Source: Punica granatum
Lineage: Eukaryota; Streptophyta; Magnoliopsida; Myrtales; Lythraceae
Direction of reading: 5' to 3'
DNA: 64,000 nucleotides
NCBI RefSeq assembly: GCF_007655135.1
Contig: NC_045127.1
Location: 9,557,001-9,621,000, forward strand
Program-made: the position numbers and the translations under genes
Shown here: piece after piece, positions 1 through 9,524 of the stretch
Layout of the letters: every line of letters begins with the position of its first letter
Position numbering within the stretch: the stretch's first letter is position 1
The notes under the pieces: model-generated
What the model was told of the DNA's origin: nothing
Databases searched by the model: none
The model's input: only the letters and a program-made list of their open reading frames with translations

Positions 1-559
1 CGCCCCATCTTCATCCATATGGTGTAAAAGTTTTGCGTTCGATAAGATCAGAACCATCAATGACCAAAGTGCCATATGTGATGTGGAGGGGTGCGAGCAT
101 CACAAACAATATTAAACGTATATATCGTGTCATTCTAAATATTTTGAATAATCAATTAGCACATTGAAGGGTACCCGAAAACATAAGATGTAAAGCCAAC
201 CAACTAAAGAAATAGATTTCCTGAAGAAGTAATGCAAGGGGACAAATTTGGTGATAATTAATAAGTTTTAGTGTTTGTCCTGTTGATGGACTGTCTGTTT
301 AATTATCATAATTTTATATTATGATTTATAGAATAGGCCCACATGCTCAATAAGTGATAGGAAAAAACAATACGAGAATGAATTTAAAATTTATATTCTG
401 AATTAAGTATGAATGCCCTATCGCGAGCCTCATTATCTATTGAAGTATTAATCATATTAAAGAGTTGATTATCGAGAAATATACACCTATGAGGTTAATA
501 GTATTAATATTTTTTTTGGTTGAACTTATATTGTATAGTCTAGTGAAGGGTACACGAAA

Positions 560-690
560 ATGTTTTGATACGTCCCTTAAACAAAAATTCGAATTTGAGT
601 CTTATGAATGAAAAATCCTTCATTGGAAGAGTTTTATCCATTAATTGATCAATTCGACTCGAACTTGATTAGATTTCCGTATATCAAAGT
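560..690 (+). repeat. tRNA-derived SINE relic (copy a)
   Basis: This is the 3' half of a dispersed repeat described under the finding on the SINE family. It has a degenerate box-B-like segment (AATTCGAATTTGAGTC), then a GAGTTTTATCC block, then ATTCGACTCGAACTTGATTAG, and ends in an A-rich tail. It is strongly diverged from the better copies at 26035-26220 and 28045-28229. Confidence 0.5.
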
Positions 691-734
691 CACCCAAAAA
701 ACAAAAAAAAATTTATTATGCAGAATTAATTATA

Positions 735-1048
735 CCTCGTTTGGTTTCACAATTAAATTTTTAAAATTTTAACTCTAACTTTAACTCTACTCACTACACA
801 ATAAAAATTAACAACACAATTATTACTTTTTTATTTTTCTTCAATTTTTTTAACCATTCAATTCAATTTTTAATATTAAATTCTCTCAACTATCCATAAT
901 TTTTCCACAATTCAACAATACAATCATTACTTTCTCACAACTATTCATTACTTTTTCACACTTTTTCTCATAATTCAACAACACAATCATTACAACCCAA
1001 TTAAAATCAAAACTTAACTATATTTAACTTTAAAATCAAACACGCTAG
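735..1048. mobile_element. Tourist/Harbinger-like MITE
   Basis: The left end reads CTCGTTTGGTTTCACAATTA and the reverse complement of the right end reads GCGTGTTTGATTTTAAAGTT, so the two ends form an imperfect terminal inverted repeat with the GTTTGG core common to plant PIF/Harbinger MITEs. The interior is AT-rich and non-coding. No clean 3-bp target duplication could be fixed, so the exact ends are approximate. Confidence 0.55.
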
Positions 1049-2094
1049 AGTTTCAACATGGGATAGATTTTCTTTTCTAAATAATAATTTTTTTGGTGAA
1101 TTTCTAAATAATAGTTTTTGGTTCCTTCTCTCTTGTCATAGAATTATATGTTATCTCTTTATATAAGCTATTAATAATTGTTAATTATCCATTTATATTA
1201 GTTATTAATATTTCTACATCATTATATTTTTTTGTTACACTTTTCTTCCGATTACATCTATTTCATTATATTAGACTTATAGACATTCTCATGTAACTGA
1301 AAAAAATATTGTTAATTACCAAAAGAAATACATTTAAATGGTTTACCATGACTCCTATGGACTAGGGAACTAAAATAACTAAATTTGACATGAAGTTTTC
1401 AGATCACATACAACATGATTATTCTCCCGTACACTACATATATAGCAAACATTAATTTTCTGATAATGCATTCATCTATCGAGAAACCGATGAAACTTCC
1501 CAGATTTCCCTTTCCTCCATTAAGATGTGATCAGATATTTTCTCAATACGTCCAAAATCCATCACTATAGCACAGTATAAATCAAAAAAGGATGATTTAA
1601 TGTAATGATAGGACAATACCCTCAAGGTGAAATCAAGATATTATGAAATATAATTTTCATCAATATATTTCTCATACTCATTTATTTCCATTTTCATATT
1701 CCTGATAAACTCATAGGCCTTCTTTATAGCACGTAAATGAACGATTAAAACAAAATTCTCGACGTCGTGACCGAAATGTTAGCTATCCCGGATGAAAAGG
1801 AAAAATGCGGTTGAATGTTCGGTGACGGATGTGGACAGACACAGACTGAAAAAAGTGTAATATTTTACTGATAAACAGTTGCATGTTTTTCACATTAGAG
1901 CAATGCATCGTCTTTTGTAGCTCTATGATTACGACGAGCACTATATGTGCCTTTCATTACCCTCTCCTTTTACCTCTGTTCCTTGCGGGTCCCCCAGCAA
2001 TGAATTGATATTGATTCGATTCTCGATAGTGGAGTACAGTTCAAACTTCAAACAGAGACATTACTCCAGCTTTGGAGGGAACAAGAATAATCCG

Positions 2095-2275
2095 TCCAAC
2101 TTCAAATAGTTTAACATTTATTTTATTTAAGTAAAATTTCGAATTTGAATCATTATAAATGTAAAAAAATTCACTTTATACGAGTTTTATTTTTTAATGA
2201 GTCGACTCGACTCGAATGAATTAATCGAAATTCAATTGAATTTTCGAATATCAAGATTTGCATAGAAAAAAAATT
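2095..2275 (+). repeat. tRNA-derived SINE relic (copy b)
   Basis: This copy has the family order: a box-B-like AATTTCGAATTTGAATC, a CGAGTTTTATTTTTTAATGA block, GTCGACTCGACTCGAATGAA, and a 3' A-run beginning about 2264. It is diverged but colinear with the copy at 28045-28229. Confidence 0.5.
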
Positions 2276-3068
2276 GGCATGACGACAAGTAATTAAAACT
2301 ATTGTTGTCTCTTATGTAGCAGTCCTCAGCTGACCTGGCGAATAGTTTACGAGTTAAAGAGTGTCGTGAAGGATTTTTATCGTTTTGCTTTAGGGCCCAC
2401 AAGTATGATATACATATACATCACAATCCATGATTTCAGCCGTAGGGTCCTCGATGCAATATTGCATGAGCTCAATTGATATTTACCATTCAAAAGTGTC
2501 CATGTCGCATGTTAAATGAACCAAATATGCAAATTATGTATATGAGCTTTTGTAGCCTGGATATTGTGGAAATTTGCGGAATATGCTTTTGGGTTGTGGT
2601 AACATATGAACTTTCATTCCAAAAAAAAAAAACATATGATCTTTTAGGCTGTTTTTGGTAGATAGGCTTTGGACTGAACAAGGATTTCGAAATTTTTATC
2701 TCATATTTAGTGATGATAAGCTAGAGACAGGATTAAGACGAGGTAGGATATATATAATCATTAAGAAACTAATATAAGGGCGGATTAGGAAGGATTGGGG
2801 TAATATTTCATGCATAACCGCATATATAAACGCCATTCTCCTAACATTTAGGATTTGCACATATACCCTTCCATAATCCATTATAACTCGCAATTCAAGT
2901 AAGCTATTAATTTACAAATTAATGTTGGAAAGCAGAATTTGAGGATTGGAAAGAGGTAACAATGATCAAACGTCCACCACCACCCAATCGAGATCGTTGG
3001 ATATGTGCTGGCAGACATTGACCCCCCATGGCCAAGATTTGTCCCCCCTCTCCCTCTCTCCAAAGCCC

Positions 3069-3091
3069 GGGGGGGGGGGGGGGGGGGGGGG
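3069..3091 (+). repeat. Poly-G run of 23 bases
   Basis: Twenty-three consecutive G residues follow CAAAGCCC. A run of this length could form a G-quadruplex and is also a typical place for sequencing or assembly length error. Confidence 0.95.
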
Positions 3092-3344
3092 CGCTCTAGG
3101 CTAGATATGTGGCGCCCTTACACGTTATCGTCAATCTCATCTAGATAGTAGTGACTAATGTCGGGCTCCACCACCTTTCTCCTCGTCTGCATTTATCGTT
3201 GTTTTTTATATTATATTAAAAATATTTTAGATTACCTTTTTAGTTACAAAATACATTTAATTTTGAGGACACTTTGATATTTCACTTCCACATCCTAATT
3301 CCAAATGCAGACATTCACGAAACTATGGACAGTGACATTAAAAT

Positions 3345-4082
3345 TGGAAAAATACAAAAACTCTCTTTATAATTTGAGCTTGAAGCAAATTAGACCCTTT
3401 GATTTTTCTAGGGACAAATAACACTCTGTGATTCATTTCGTAAGACATAATGGAAATCATCATTAATTTTTTCATCATTTTTTATTCTGAAACTTTTCTT
3501 TTTATCATTATTATCCTCAAACTTTCAAATTTTTTACAATTTAATCCTAAAATTCCGAAAAAAAGGGGAAAGGGGCTTGGGCCGCCGGTTGGCTACCCTA
3601 ACCCCACCACCAAGATTGTCGATACCCATAGAGGACGCTGGAAACCTCGAGGGTGAGGTCCGGATCTCCGATTGGTGGCCCTAGCCCCCGAATCGATCGA
3701 GATCTTGAGTTTGAGATCCTAATCAATTCGGGGGTGGGGCTACCAATCTGCGGCCCCGACCCCACCTCCATGGTCGTCAGTATCCTCTATGAGTGCATGT
3801 GACCTCGGTGTTGGGGTCAGGGTCGGGGTCGTTGACCGACGGCCTCAGCCTTGGCCCCTTCCATTTTTTTCCAAATTTTAGGATCAAATTGAAAAAAAAA
3901 GTTAGAAATTTGAGGATAATAATGACAAAAAAAAGTTTGAGGATCAAAAGTGTCAAAAAAATTAATGGTGAAGTTCATTATTTCATACGAAGTGAACCAC
4001 GTGATGTTATTTGTTTCTCGAAAAATCACATGATTCAATTTGTCTAATACTCAAACCATAAAGGAATTTTTATACTTTTTCC
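3345..4082. mobile_element. Non-autonomous Mutator-like element with long TIRs and 9-bp TSD
   Basis: The left arm (from 3345) and the reverse complement of the right arm (from 4082) align over about 200 bp, starting with TGGAAAAATAC versus GGAAAAAGTAT and sharing GATTTTTC and ACAAATAACA further in. The element is flanked by CATTAAAAT (3336-3344) and TATTAAAAT (4083-4091), a 9-bp target duplication with one mismatch. A 9-bp duplication together with long inverted repeats is the signature of Mutator-like (MULE) transposons. The middle (about 3560-3860) is GC-rich, unlike both arms, with no intact coding frame, so the element cannot encode its own transposase. Confidence 0.8.
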
Positions 4083-4299
4083 TATTAAAATATCTATTAG
4101 TATTTTCAAATCTATATATGTTCTGTCCAGTCCAACCTACCAAATGCAGCCTCAGGGAAAATTTCTCTACCTAGGGGTAATTTTTTCTCTCTTTTTAACT
4201 TAGTGGAGGGGACTGCTTGCGAGTCCAAAAGGCATGATGTAATGTGCGAAAGCATAATTGAGCACAACTGCGTACACATATCTTATAAATGTCAACGGT

Positions 4300-4387
4300 C
4301 CCCTTAATGGGTTGAGTCAGTTCGATTGGATTAGTCGATATTCAATTGGATTTCTGGATACCATGGTTCATATCGAAAAAAAAAAAT
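4300..4387 (+). repeat. SINE 3' fragment (copy c)
   Basis: This stretch matches the 3' part of the SINE family: GGGTTGAGTCAGTTCGATTG, GATTAGTCGATA and GGATACCATGGTTCAT, followed by an A-run at 4377-4386. It appears 5'-truncated. Confidence 0.55.
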
Positions 4388-4784
4388 GCTCAACGGTCAA
4401 TAAATATGATGAAAAAAATGCATGATTTTTTTTTTCTTCGGGGCACATGAATATGCATGAGAACAGTTCGTCCACTGAACATCAAAGTAACTTTGCTCAT
4501 TAATACATTTTAGAATTAATAAATAATAACTTGACTTTATGCTTTTCAAGGGGAAAAAACAAAGATGAGGATGTGGACCAGCTTATAAACCTATTCGAAA
4601 GTTCTTCTGTCTAATTAGCAAACTGTTCACGTGAATGAATCTTAATTGAATATAGAGGGTCTAAACTCAGGCAAAGTACTTCATAAGCCAAGGCTGAGCT
4701 TAGGGACGAATCTAGAGTATAATTAATAGAGTTAAGTGATCTCACTGAATATCGAAAAATATTAAAGTACCATATTTTTGAAGG

Positions 4785-4857
4785 GTAAATTCGAGTATTC
4801 AGAAATTCAATCGGGTCCCGACTAATCCAGTCGAGTTGGATCGATCCACGAAGGGTA
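4785..4857 (-). repeat. SINE 3' fragment (copy d)
   Basis: Reverse-complement match to the SINE 3' part: TCGAGTATTCAGAAATTCAA, TCGGGTCCCGACTAATCCAG and TCGAGTTGGATCGATCCACG. It is truncated on both sides. Confidence 0.55.
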
Positions 4858-5338
4858 AAGTACCATATTTTAAAGTAGAGAAATTTCATTTTAATCCAAT
4901 TGGTACTTAAAAATTTTCAAAGAAATATGGTGTAAAATATAAATTGAACTCACTTTCTTTTTTTCACTCTATGTAATATACGAGAAGTGAAAAATTTGGG
5001 ATCGTCCCAAAAAAAACAAATACATATATATATATATATAGAGCACAAATCTCTATCTCTAATATGGCAATTGTAAGATATAATAATATTTCTAAATATT
5101 TGTGATGTGTTTCTATTACATATAACTAGCATTATTATGACATTATAAATTATCTAGATATATAAATTTGTTAAAAAAAATAGATTGTAGTTTGCACCTA
5201 TTGTCTTCCAGGTCCTAAATTTGCCACCAGCCAAGCCAATGCTGAGCAGATATTAGTCTGACCCAAGTTCACCAGAAAAGGAATTGCCAAATTCTCCGTA
5301 CGTTTTCCACCGAAAGAGAGTTCTCGATAGATTTATTA

Positions 5339-5992
5339 GAGGGCGTTTGGTTTGAAAGTTAAATTATGATTTCGTTTGATTTTAAATTTTTTAAAATTAA
5401 AATATAACCCATAAATTTTTAATTTTTTAAAAATTGCCCCAAGCTCTCTCTCTCTCCACACTCAACTCTCTCTCTCCTACTCTTCCCATGCCCTTCCTCC
5501 CTTGATCGGTGAAGCTGGACGAGGACCAGATCGCGGAGCTCCGCGAGATCTTTCGCTCCTTCGACAAGAACGGAGACGGCAGCCTCACCGAGTTCAAACT
5601 CAGCTCGCTCCTCCGGTCGGTCGGGCTCAAGCCCAGCCCCGAGCAGCTCGAGGCACTCACCCAAAAACCCTAAAACCAACAACGGCCCGTGGAGTTCTCC
5701 AAGTTCGTGGCCCTCGTGGCACCCTCAGTCCTCCCCAGCCCCTACAAGTCTCCCTACTCGGAGGAGCAGCTGAGGTAGATCTTCAAGCCGTTCGATCGGG
5801 ATCGGGAAGGGACGATGAACAGTGTGGCTTGAGGAGGAAGACGATGAATAGTGTTCTGGAGGGGAGAGAAAGGGTGGGGCAAAATTGAGAAATTTTAAAA
5901 AGTGAGGGTTGTTTTGAAATTTTAAAAAATTTAAAATTGAGTTAAAATCAAAATTTTAAAATCATATCAACAATCCAAACAGAGCCAAATTT
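5339..5992. mobile_element. Harbinger/Tourist-like element carrying a gene fragment
   Basis: The left end begins GAGGGCGTTTGGTTTG. The reverse complement of the right end begins GGCTCTGTTTGGATTG. About 100 bp on each side are AT-rich and roughly inverted copies of each other, both ending at TTGCCCC next to the cargo (about 5436-5440 on the left; GGGGCAAAATTG at 5877 on the right). Between the arms lies a GC-rich coding relic (next entry). The flanking triplets are TTA on the left and AAA on the right, an imperfect match to the TWA target of Harbinger elements. This structure is that of a non-autonomous DNA transposon that has captured host gene sequence. The TIR relationship is read by eye. 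Confidence 0.6.
5509..5832 (+). pseudogene. Calmodulin-like (CML15/16/18-type) gene fragment, broken
   Basis: The frame from 5509 reads KLDEDQIAELREIFRSFD, then KNGDGSLTEFKLSSLLRS and GLKPSPEQLEAL, which is the N-terminal EF-hand and linker of the intronless CML15/16/18 group of calcium sensors. The first EF-hand loop keeps D-x-N-x-D-x-S. The second EF loop is replaced by a stop (TAA, about 5671) and lost residues, yet the frame resumes with PVEFSKFVALVAP and SPYSEEQLR before another stop (TAG at 5776) and IFKPFDRDREGT. The C-terminal half is missing. A CT-rich stretch upstream (5444-5480) looks like captured 5' UTR. Because the parent genes lack introns, capture from DNA and from RNA cannot be told apart. 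It cannot make a working calcium sensor. Confidence 0.75.
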
Positions 5993-6954
5993 GTTATAGT
6001 AATTCTTTTTTCTTTTGGGTAATTAGTCATTCTTTAGCTTTATATTAGAAGGTGTAATGGTCTAAATATTAACTGATGCCCAACTTTCTAAACACGACAT
6101 CCAACGTATATTCCATGTAAAATTACTCCATATATATATGTTGTAAGCTCGCATGAGTGCGAAAGCACCTAATAATCCACAAAGAGGTCCTCAGCGTAGC
6201 CAGAGATCGAACGTATTTGATAATTTCTGAATTGTGAAGCTCAAGAATGTATTGATGAACGTTCAAGAACATAAATAGGCTAATAGCCTGTTCCATCAAT
6301 AGGCTAACCATCTTAATTATCCAAATACATAATATACAGCTAATATACATTCTGTAATAGTATTCTTGCCCACGATGCATGCGGATAGTCCCCCATTATG
6401 TTGAAATTTTGAGCATTTAGATAATAGAATCCGTGGCTTGGTGTAGTGCCCTCCTTTAGTTAGGTATACAACTACAAATTCTCCTAATAATCTCCCGACT
6501 TGATGCGATCTGTGATCACAATAATAATATTTTTTTTTTAGAAATACAAAATAATGAACGCAACTAACATAGAATGGCATATACCCAATTGAAGATCTAT
6601 CTATCCATAGAAATACTAATTTGGAATTTGGGGGAAAACCAGCGGCTGGCTATACGCCTAGGCATATATACTTGCCAACTGCCCATTATTTTGTGAACCA
6701 CATTTAGGCTGAAATATTGATGATAATTTTTAATTATTAATTTAATATATATAAAAATTCAGCATGCTTTTAATTATTGATGTAATGGGACAAGGACATC
6801 CCTCTCTATAAAAACAAACAAAAGCTTAGGGTTTGCAGCAAGTCCCAGCTAGCTAGAACTTAACCATTTCTCTCAAAAGATGCCTTGTAATCATCCACAT
6901 TCCACAGTAGCTGCACTTCCAAATTAAATGATACTTTTTACACGATAAGCTAAT
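5993..6954. other. Intergenic DNA, nothing recognised
   Basis: The stretch is AT-rich, with short unrelated open frames on the - strand (6123-6580) that show no domain, splice structure or codon bias. I see no repeat ends here. Confidence 0.5.
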
Positions 6955-6959
6955 ATATT

Positions 6960-7101
6960 TGTAAGATTTACGCTTCGACCTAAATGGATTTGAGCCCATC
7001 TGTAACCAAAAAATTTTAACTTATAGATTGTTGGACCCAAATCTCATATAAAGTTGTGATTTCTTTCTCAATTTTTTCATGTGGGATAACGTATTTCAAC
7101 A
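6960..7101 (-). repeat. TRIM 3' LTR
   Basis: This is the downstream copy of the terminal repeat on the - strand. It differs from the other LTR by scattered substitutions and small indels (for example TGTTGAAATAC here and TGTTGAGATAC there), showing that the insertion is not recent. Confidence 0.88.
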
Positions 7102-7389
7102 CCCGCTCTTACGTGACAACGTGTGGTCCAACACGTGCCACGTGCCCTTAAACACCCGCTCTTAACAACTGACCACGAGCCGGGCATCCTCTTCCGTGCT
7201 CATGCAAGGGGGGACAAATATCAAACTAGCCTCGAGCTCTACACTCGGGTCTAATTAGAGGTGCACCTTTGGCTATTTCGGAATTGGACCGGGCAACTCT
7301 TGGGCACGATTAACATGAGGTGCAATCTTGGTTGCCTTGAAACTAAATATAGCGTGGTGTGAGCCCACATGAGCACGCGAAAGTATAAT

Positions 7390-7403
7390 CCGCTCTGATA
7401 CCA
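7390..7403 (-). promoter_or_regulatory. TRIM primer binding site for tRNA-iMet
   Basis: TGGTATCAGAGCGG on the - strand starts immediately after the LTR end. This is the usual first-strand priming site of plant LTR retroelements. Confidence 0.9.
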
Positions 7404-7544
7404 TGTAAGATTTGCACTTTGGGCTAAACGGACTTGAGCCCATATACAACCTAAAAACTTAAACTTATAAGTTGCTGAGCCCAAATCTTGTATAAGCTTG
7501 TGGTTTCTTTCTTAATTTTCCATGTGAGATAACGTATCTCAACA
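7404..7544 (-). repeat. TRIM 5' LTR
   Basis: This is the upstream copy of the terminal repeat on the - strand, with TG...CA ends and the PBS adjoining its inner border. Confidence 0.88.
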
Positions 7545-7549
7545 ATATT

Positions 7550-7838
7550 TAAGGCTAAGATAACGTGCAAAAGACATCAAAGTGAATAATATAGTGGTGC
7601 ACAATTCTTTTTAAAATTAAGAAATTTTGCATTCAATTCTTATTAATGGAAATTTTTAATGCCAGTCTTCATTTTTCTTTTTTGCTTTTCTCCTAATACT
7701 TTAACAGACCATGAAACTTTTTTTTATAAATGATATAAATATACTATGCAAAAGATATATAGAAGATAAAGTTTCTTTGAGTGAGTGAATTGGATAATGC
7801 TTTGACTTAGCTGGAAAATGCATTTTTATATCTTATTT

Positions 7839-7881
<43 letters not shown>

Positions 7882-9060
7882 TTATGGTTCGGCTTATTGA
7901 ATATTACATTTTTCTCATAAATGGCGGTCCAGATAAATAGTTCTTCACGTGAGAGCTCGATTAGGATGAAGCAAAATCAACGTATATAGAACGAATAAGC
8001 TCCCATAGTGTGTGCTGACCAGTGATGGCAGCTAAGGATGGGCCACTTCGGTTCGAGTCTTATCATTAACATGATACCGATATTTTTTTGCTGAATAATG
8101 ATGCCGATATTTGAAGATATATATTTTGGCTTTGCATAGCAAACGTCTTTATAATTATTCAAAAAGAGAAAATAAAAGGATAAAAGAGAAAGGAGTTGAA
8201 TCAAACCTTCCAGGTGTTTTGTCCACCGGATATTTATCATGAAATGTGGTAAACGTGCGAATTGGCATTCCTTTTTCCCAAGTGTATGAGTAGTTTCCTC
8301 CTATGGGGCAGGACTATCATAATTTCTGCTCCGCGTCGGCTTGTCTTGAAAACGAACTATTTTTATCCTCTCCAACTTAAATTTACATAAAATTTACCCA
8401 TTGACAGCGTAATTTGATGATAAAGCCACATTTTTTTTAATAAGTAAAAGCCACACCTTATGATTACAAATTGTGAATCATTAGGCATATATGCACAATA
8501 AACGCCAAACTACATTTGTTTTTCTTTTTACCGCTAAGCCAATGATGTTCAGACGTAACTTTCGACACAATACAAAAGTAATAATACAACAAATCTTGAA
8601 AAAGGAAATGACAAGTCCCCAAAGTATTACTATTTTTCTCTCTCTTTTTTTCTTGAGGATCTTATTCCCACCATCTCTTCATTTCACAATTGTTTGGATT
8701 TTGAACAAATAATGGTTTGCTGTGGTTTTCCAAATTCCACTTGTTTTAGTTTGCCTGAGGAAGCAGTAACATGATTTACTTTCTCATGTATGATTTTTTT
8801 TTTTCACAAGAAATCGTATATTCTTAATCTATTCGTTGAGACAAATATGTATTCGAGTTTAACCTTTACCCTATGTTCCTAGTGACTTTGGGTTCCTGAT
8901 ATATATATATATATATATTTATTTATTTATTCTCTTTCTAATGAAAAATAATATGTTGTCATATATATACAAAATAATTTCTAAGTTCTTTTTCCAGAAT
9001 GTCAATTTCGGGGAAAAAATTAGAAAAAAGTAAGAACGTTAGCACATGTTGCTGGTGGGG
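7550..9060. other. Intergenic DNA upstream of the KH gene
   Basis: No gene is supported. The region holds AT-dinucleotide microsatellites at about 7846-7875 and 8900-8918. Open frames at 7977-8240 and 8491-8712 have no recognisable domain. Confidence 0.5.
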
Positions 9061-9063
9061 TTT

Positions 9064-9140
9064 CCCTAACGGGCCCTAAATCAATTTTTGTCCCGAGCCT
9101 GGCCCAATTATTTTATCATTTTCAAGGCCCAGCCCATCTC
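9064..9140 (+). promoter_or_regulatory. Site II (TCP-type) promoter elements of the KH gene
   Basis: GGGCCC (9071-9076), GGCCCA (9101-9106) and AGGCCCAGCCCATC (9125-9138) cluster just upstream of a CT-rich transcribed-looking leader. Such GGCCCA/TGGGCC site II motifs are typical of broadly expressed plant genes and are bound by TCP factors. No TATA box is obvious, which fits a housekeeping promoter. Confidence 0.5.
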
Positions 9141-9524
9141 CAGGGAGCTTTCTCCTCTCTCTTTCCTTCCGCCGAAGGTTCGCTTCCCCTGTTGCTCAGC
9201 AACGCCCGACGGCACTCTGATCGACGACTGCAGCTTCTGCCGTCCACCCTACAGCAGATGAAGTGACGAGGTGATCATTTTCATTCTGGGTTTCTGTAAT
9301 TGTTGATGTCTGGTGCTGTTACTCGGATTCAGCTGCAATTGCTGTCTTCTCATTCGCAAATGTCGGATAAAGAGAGTGATTGAGAACTGTTTGAGCTGCA
9401 CCCTTTATGAGATAGTATCGTTCTGCATTTCAGTTCCATGATTCAGTCCAAAGGTGACATTTTTTTCATTGTGGGTTAGTCCACGTTAAGCTGGGTCTGA
9501 TTCGTGCATCTTTGATCCGTAGAC

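Larger units (their letters stand above)
1..3344. other. AT-rich intergenic DNA with repeat relics
   Basis: No gene could be supported here. The short open frames in 2476-3063 have no recognisable domain and lie in AT-rich or low-complexity DNA. The stretch contains two SINE relics (about 560-690 and 2095-2275), a Tourist-like MITE (about 735-1048) and an uninterrupted run of 23 G at 3069-3091. The rest shows no structure I recognise. Confidence 0.6.
6960..7544 (-). mobile_element. Complete TRIM retroelement (terminal-repeat retrotransposon in miniature)
   Basis: Two direct repeats of about 141 bp (6960-7101 and 7404-7544) flank 302 bp of non-coding interior. Read on the - strand, each repeat starts TGTTGA and ends CTTACA. 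Directly inside the upstream LTR is TGGTATCAGAGCGG (7390-7403), the standard primer binding site complementary to initiator methionine tRNA. A purine tract (AAGAGCGGG) abuts the downstream LTR. The whole unit is flanked by ATATT on both sides (6955-6959 and 7545-7549), a perfect 5-bp target duplication. There is no gag or pol, so it would need another element's proteins to move. Confidence 0.9.
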
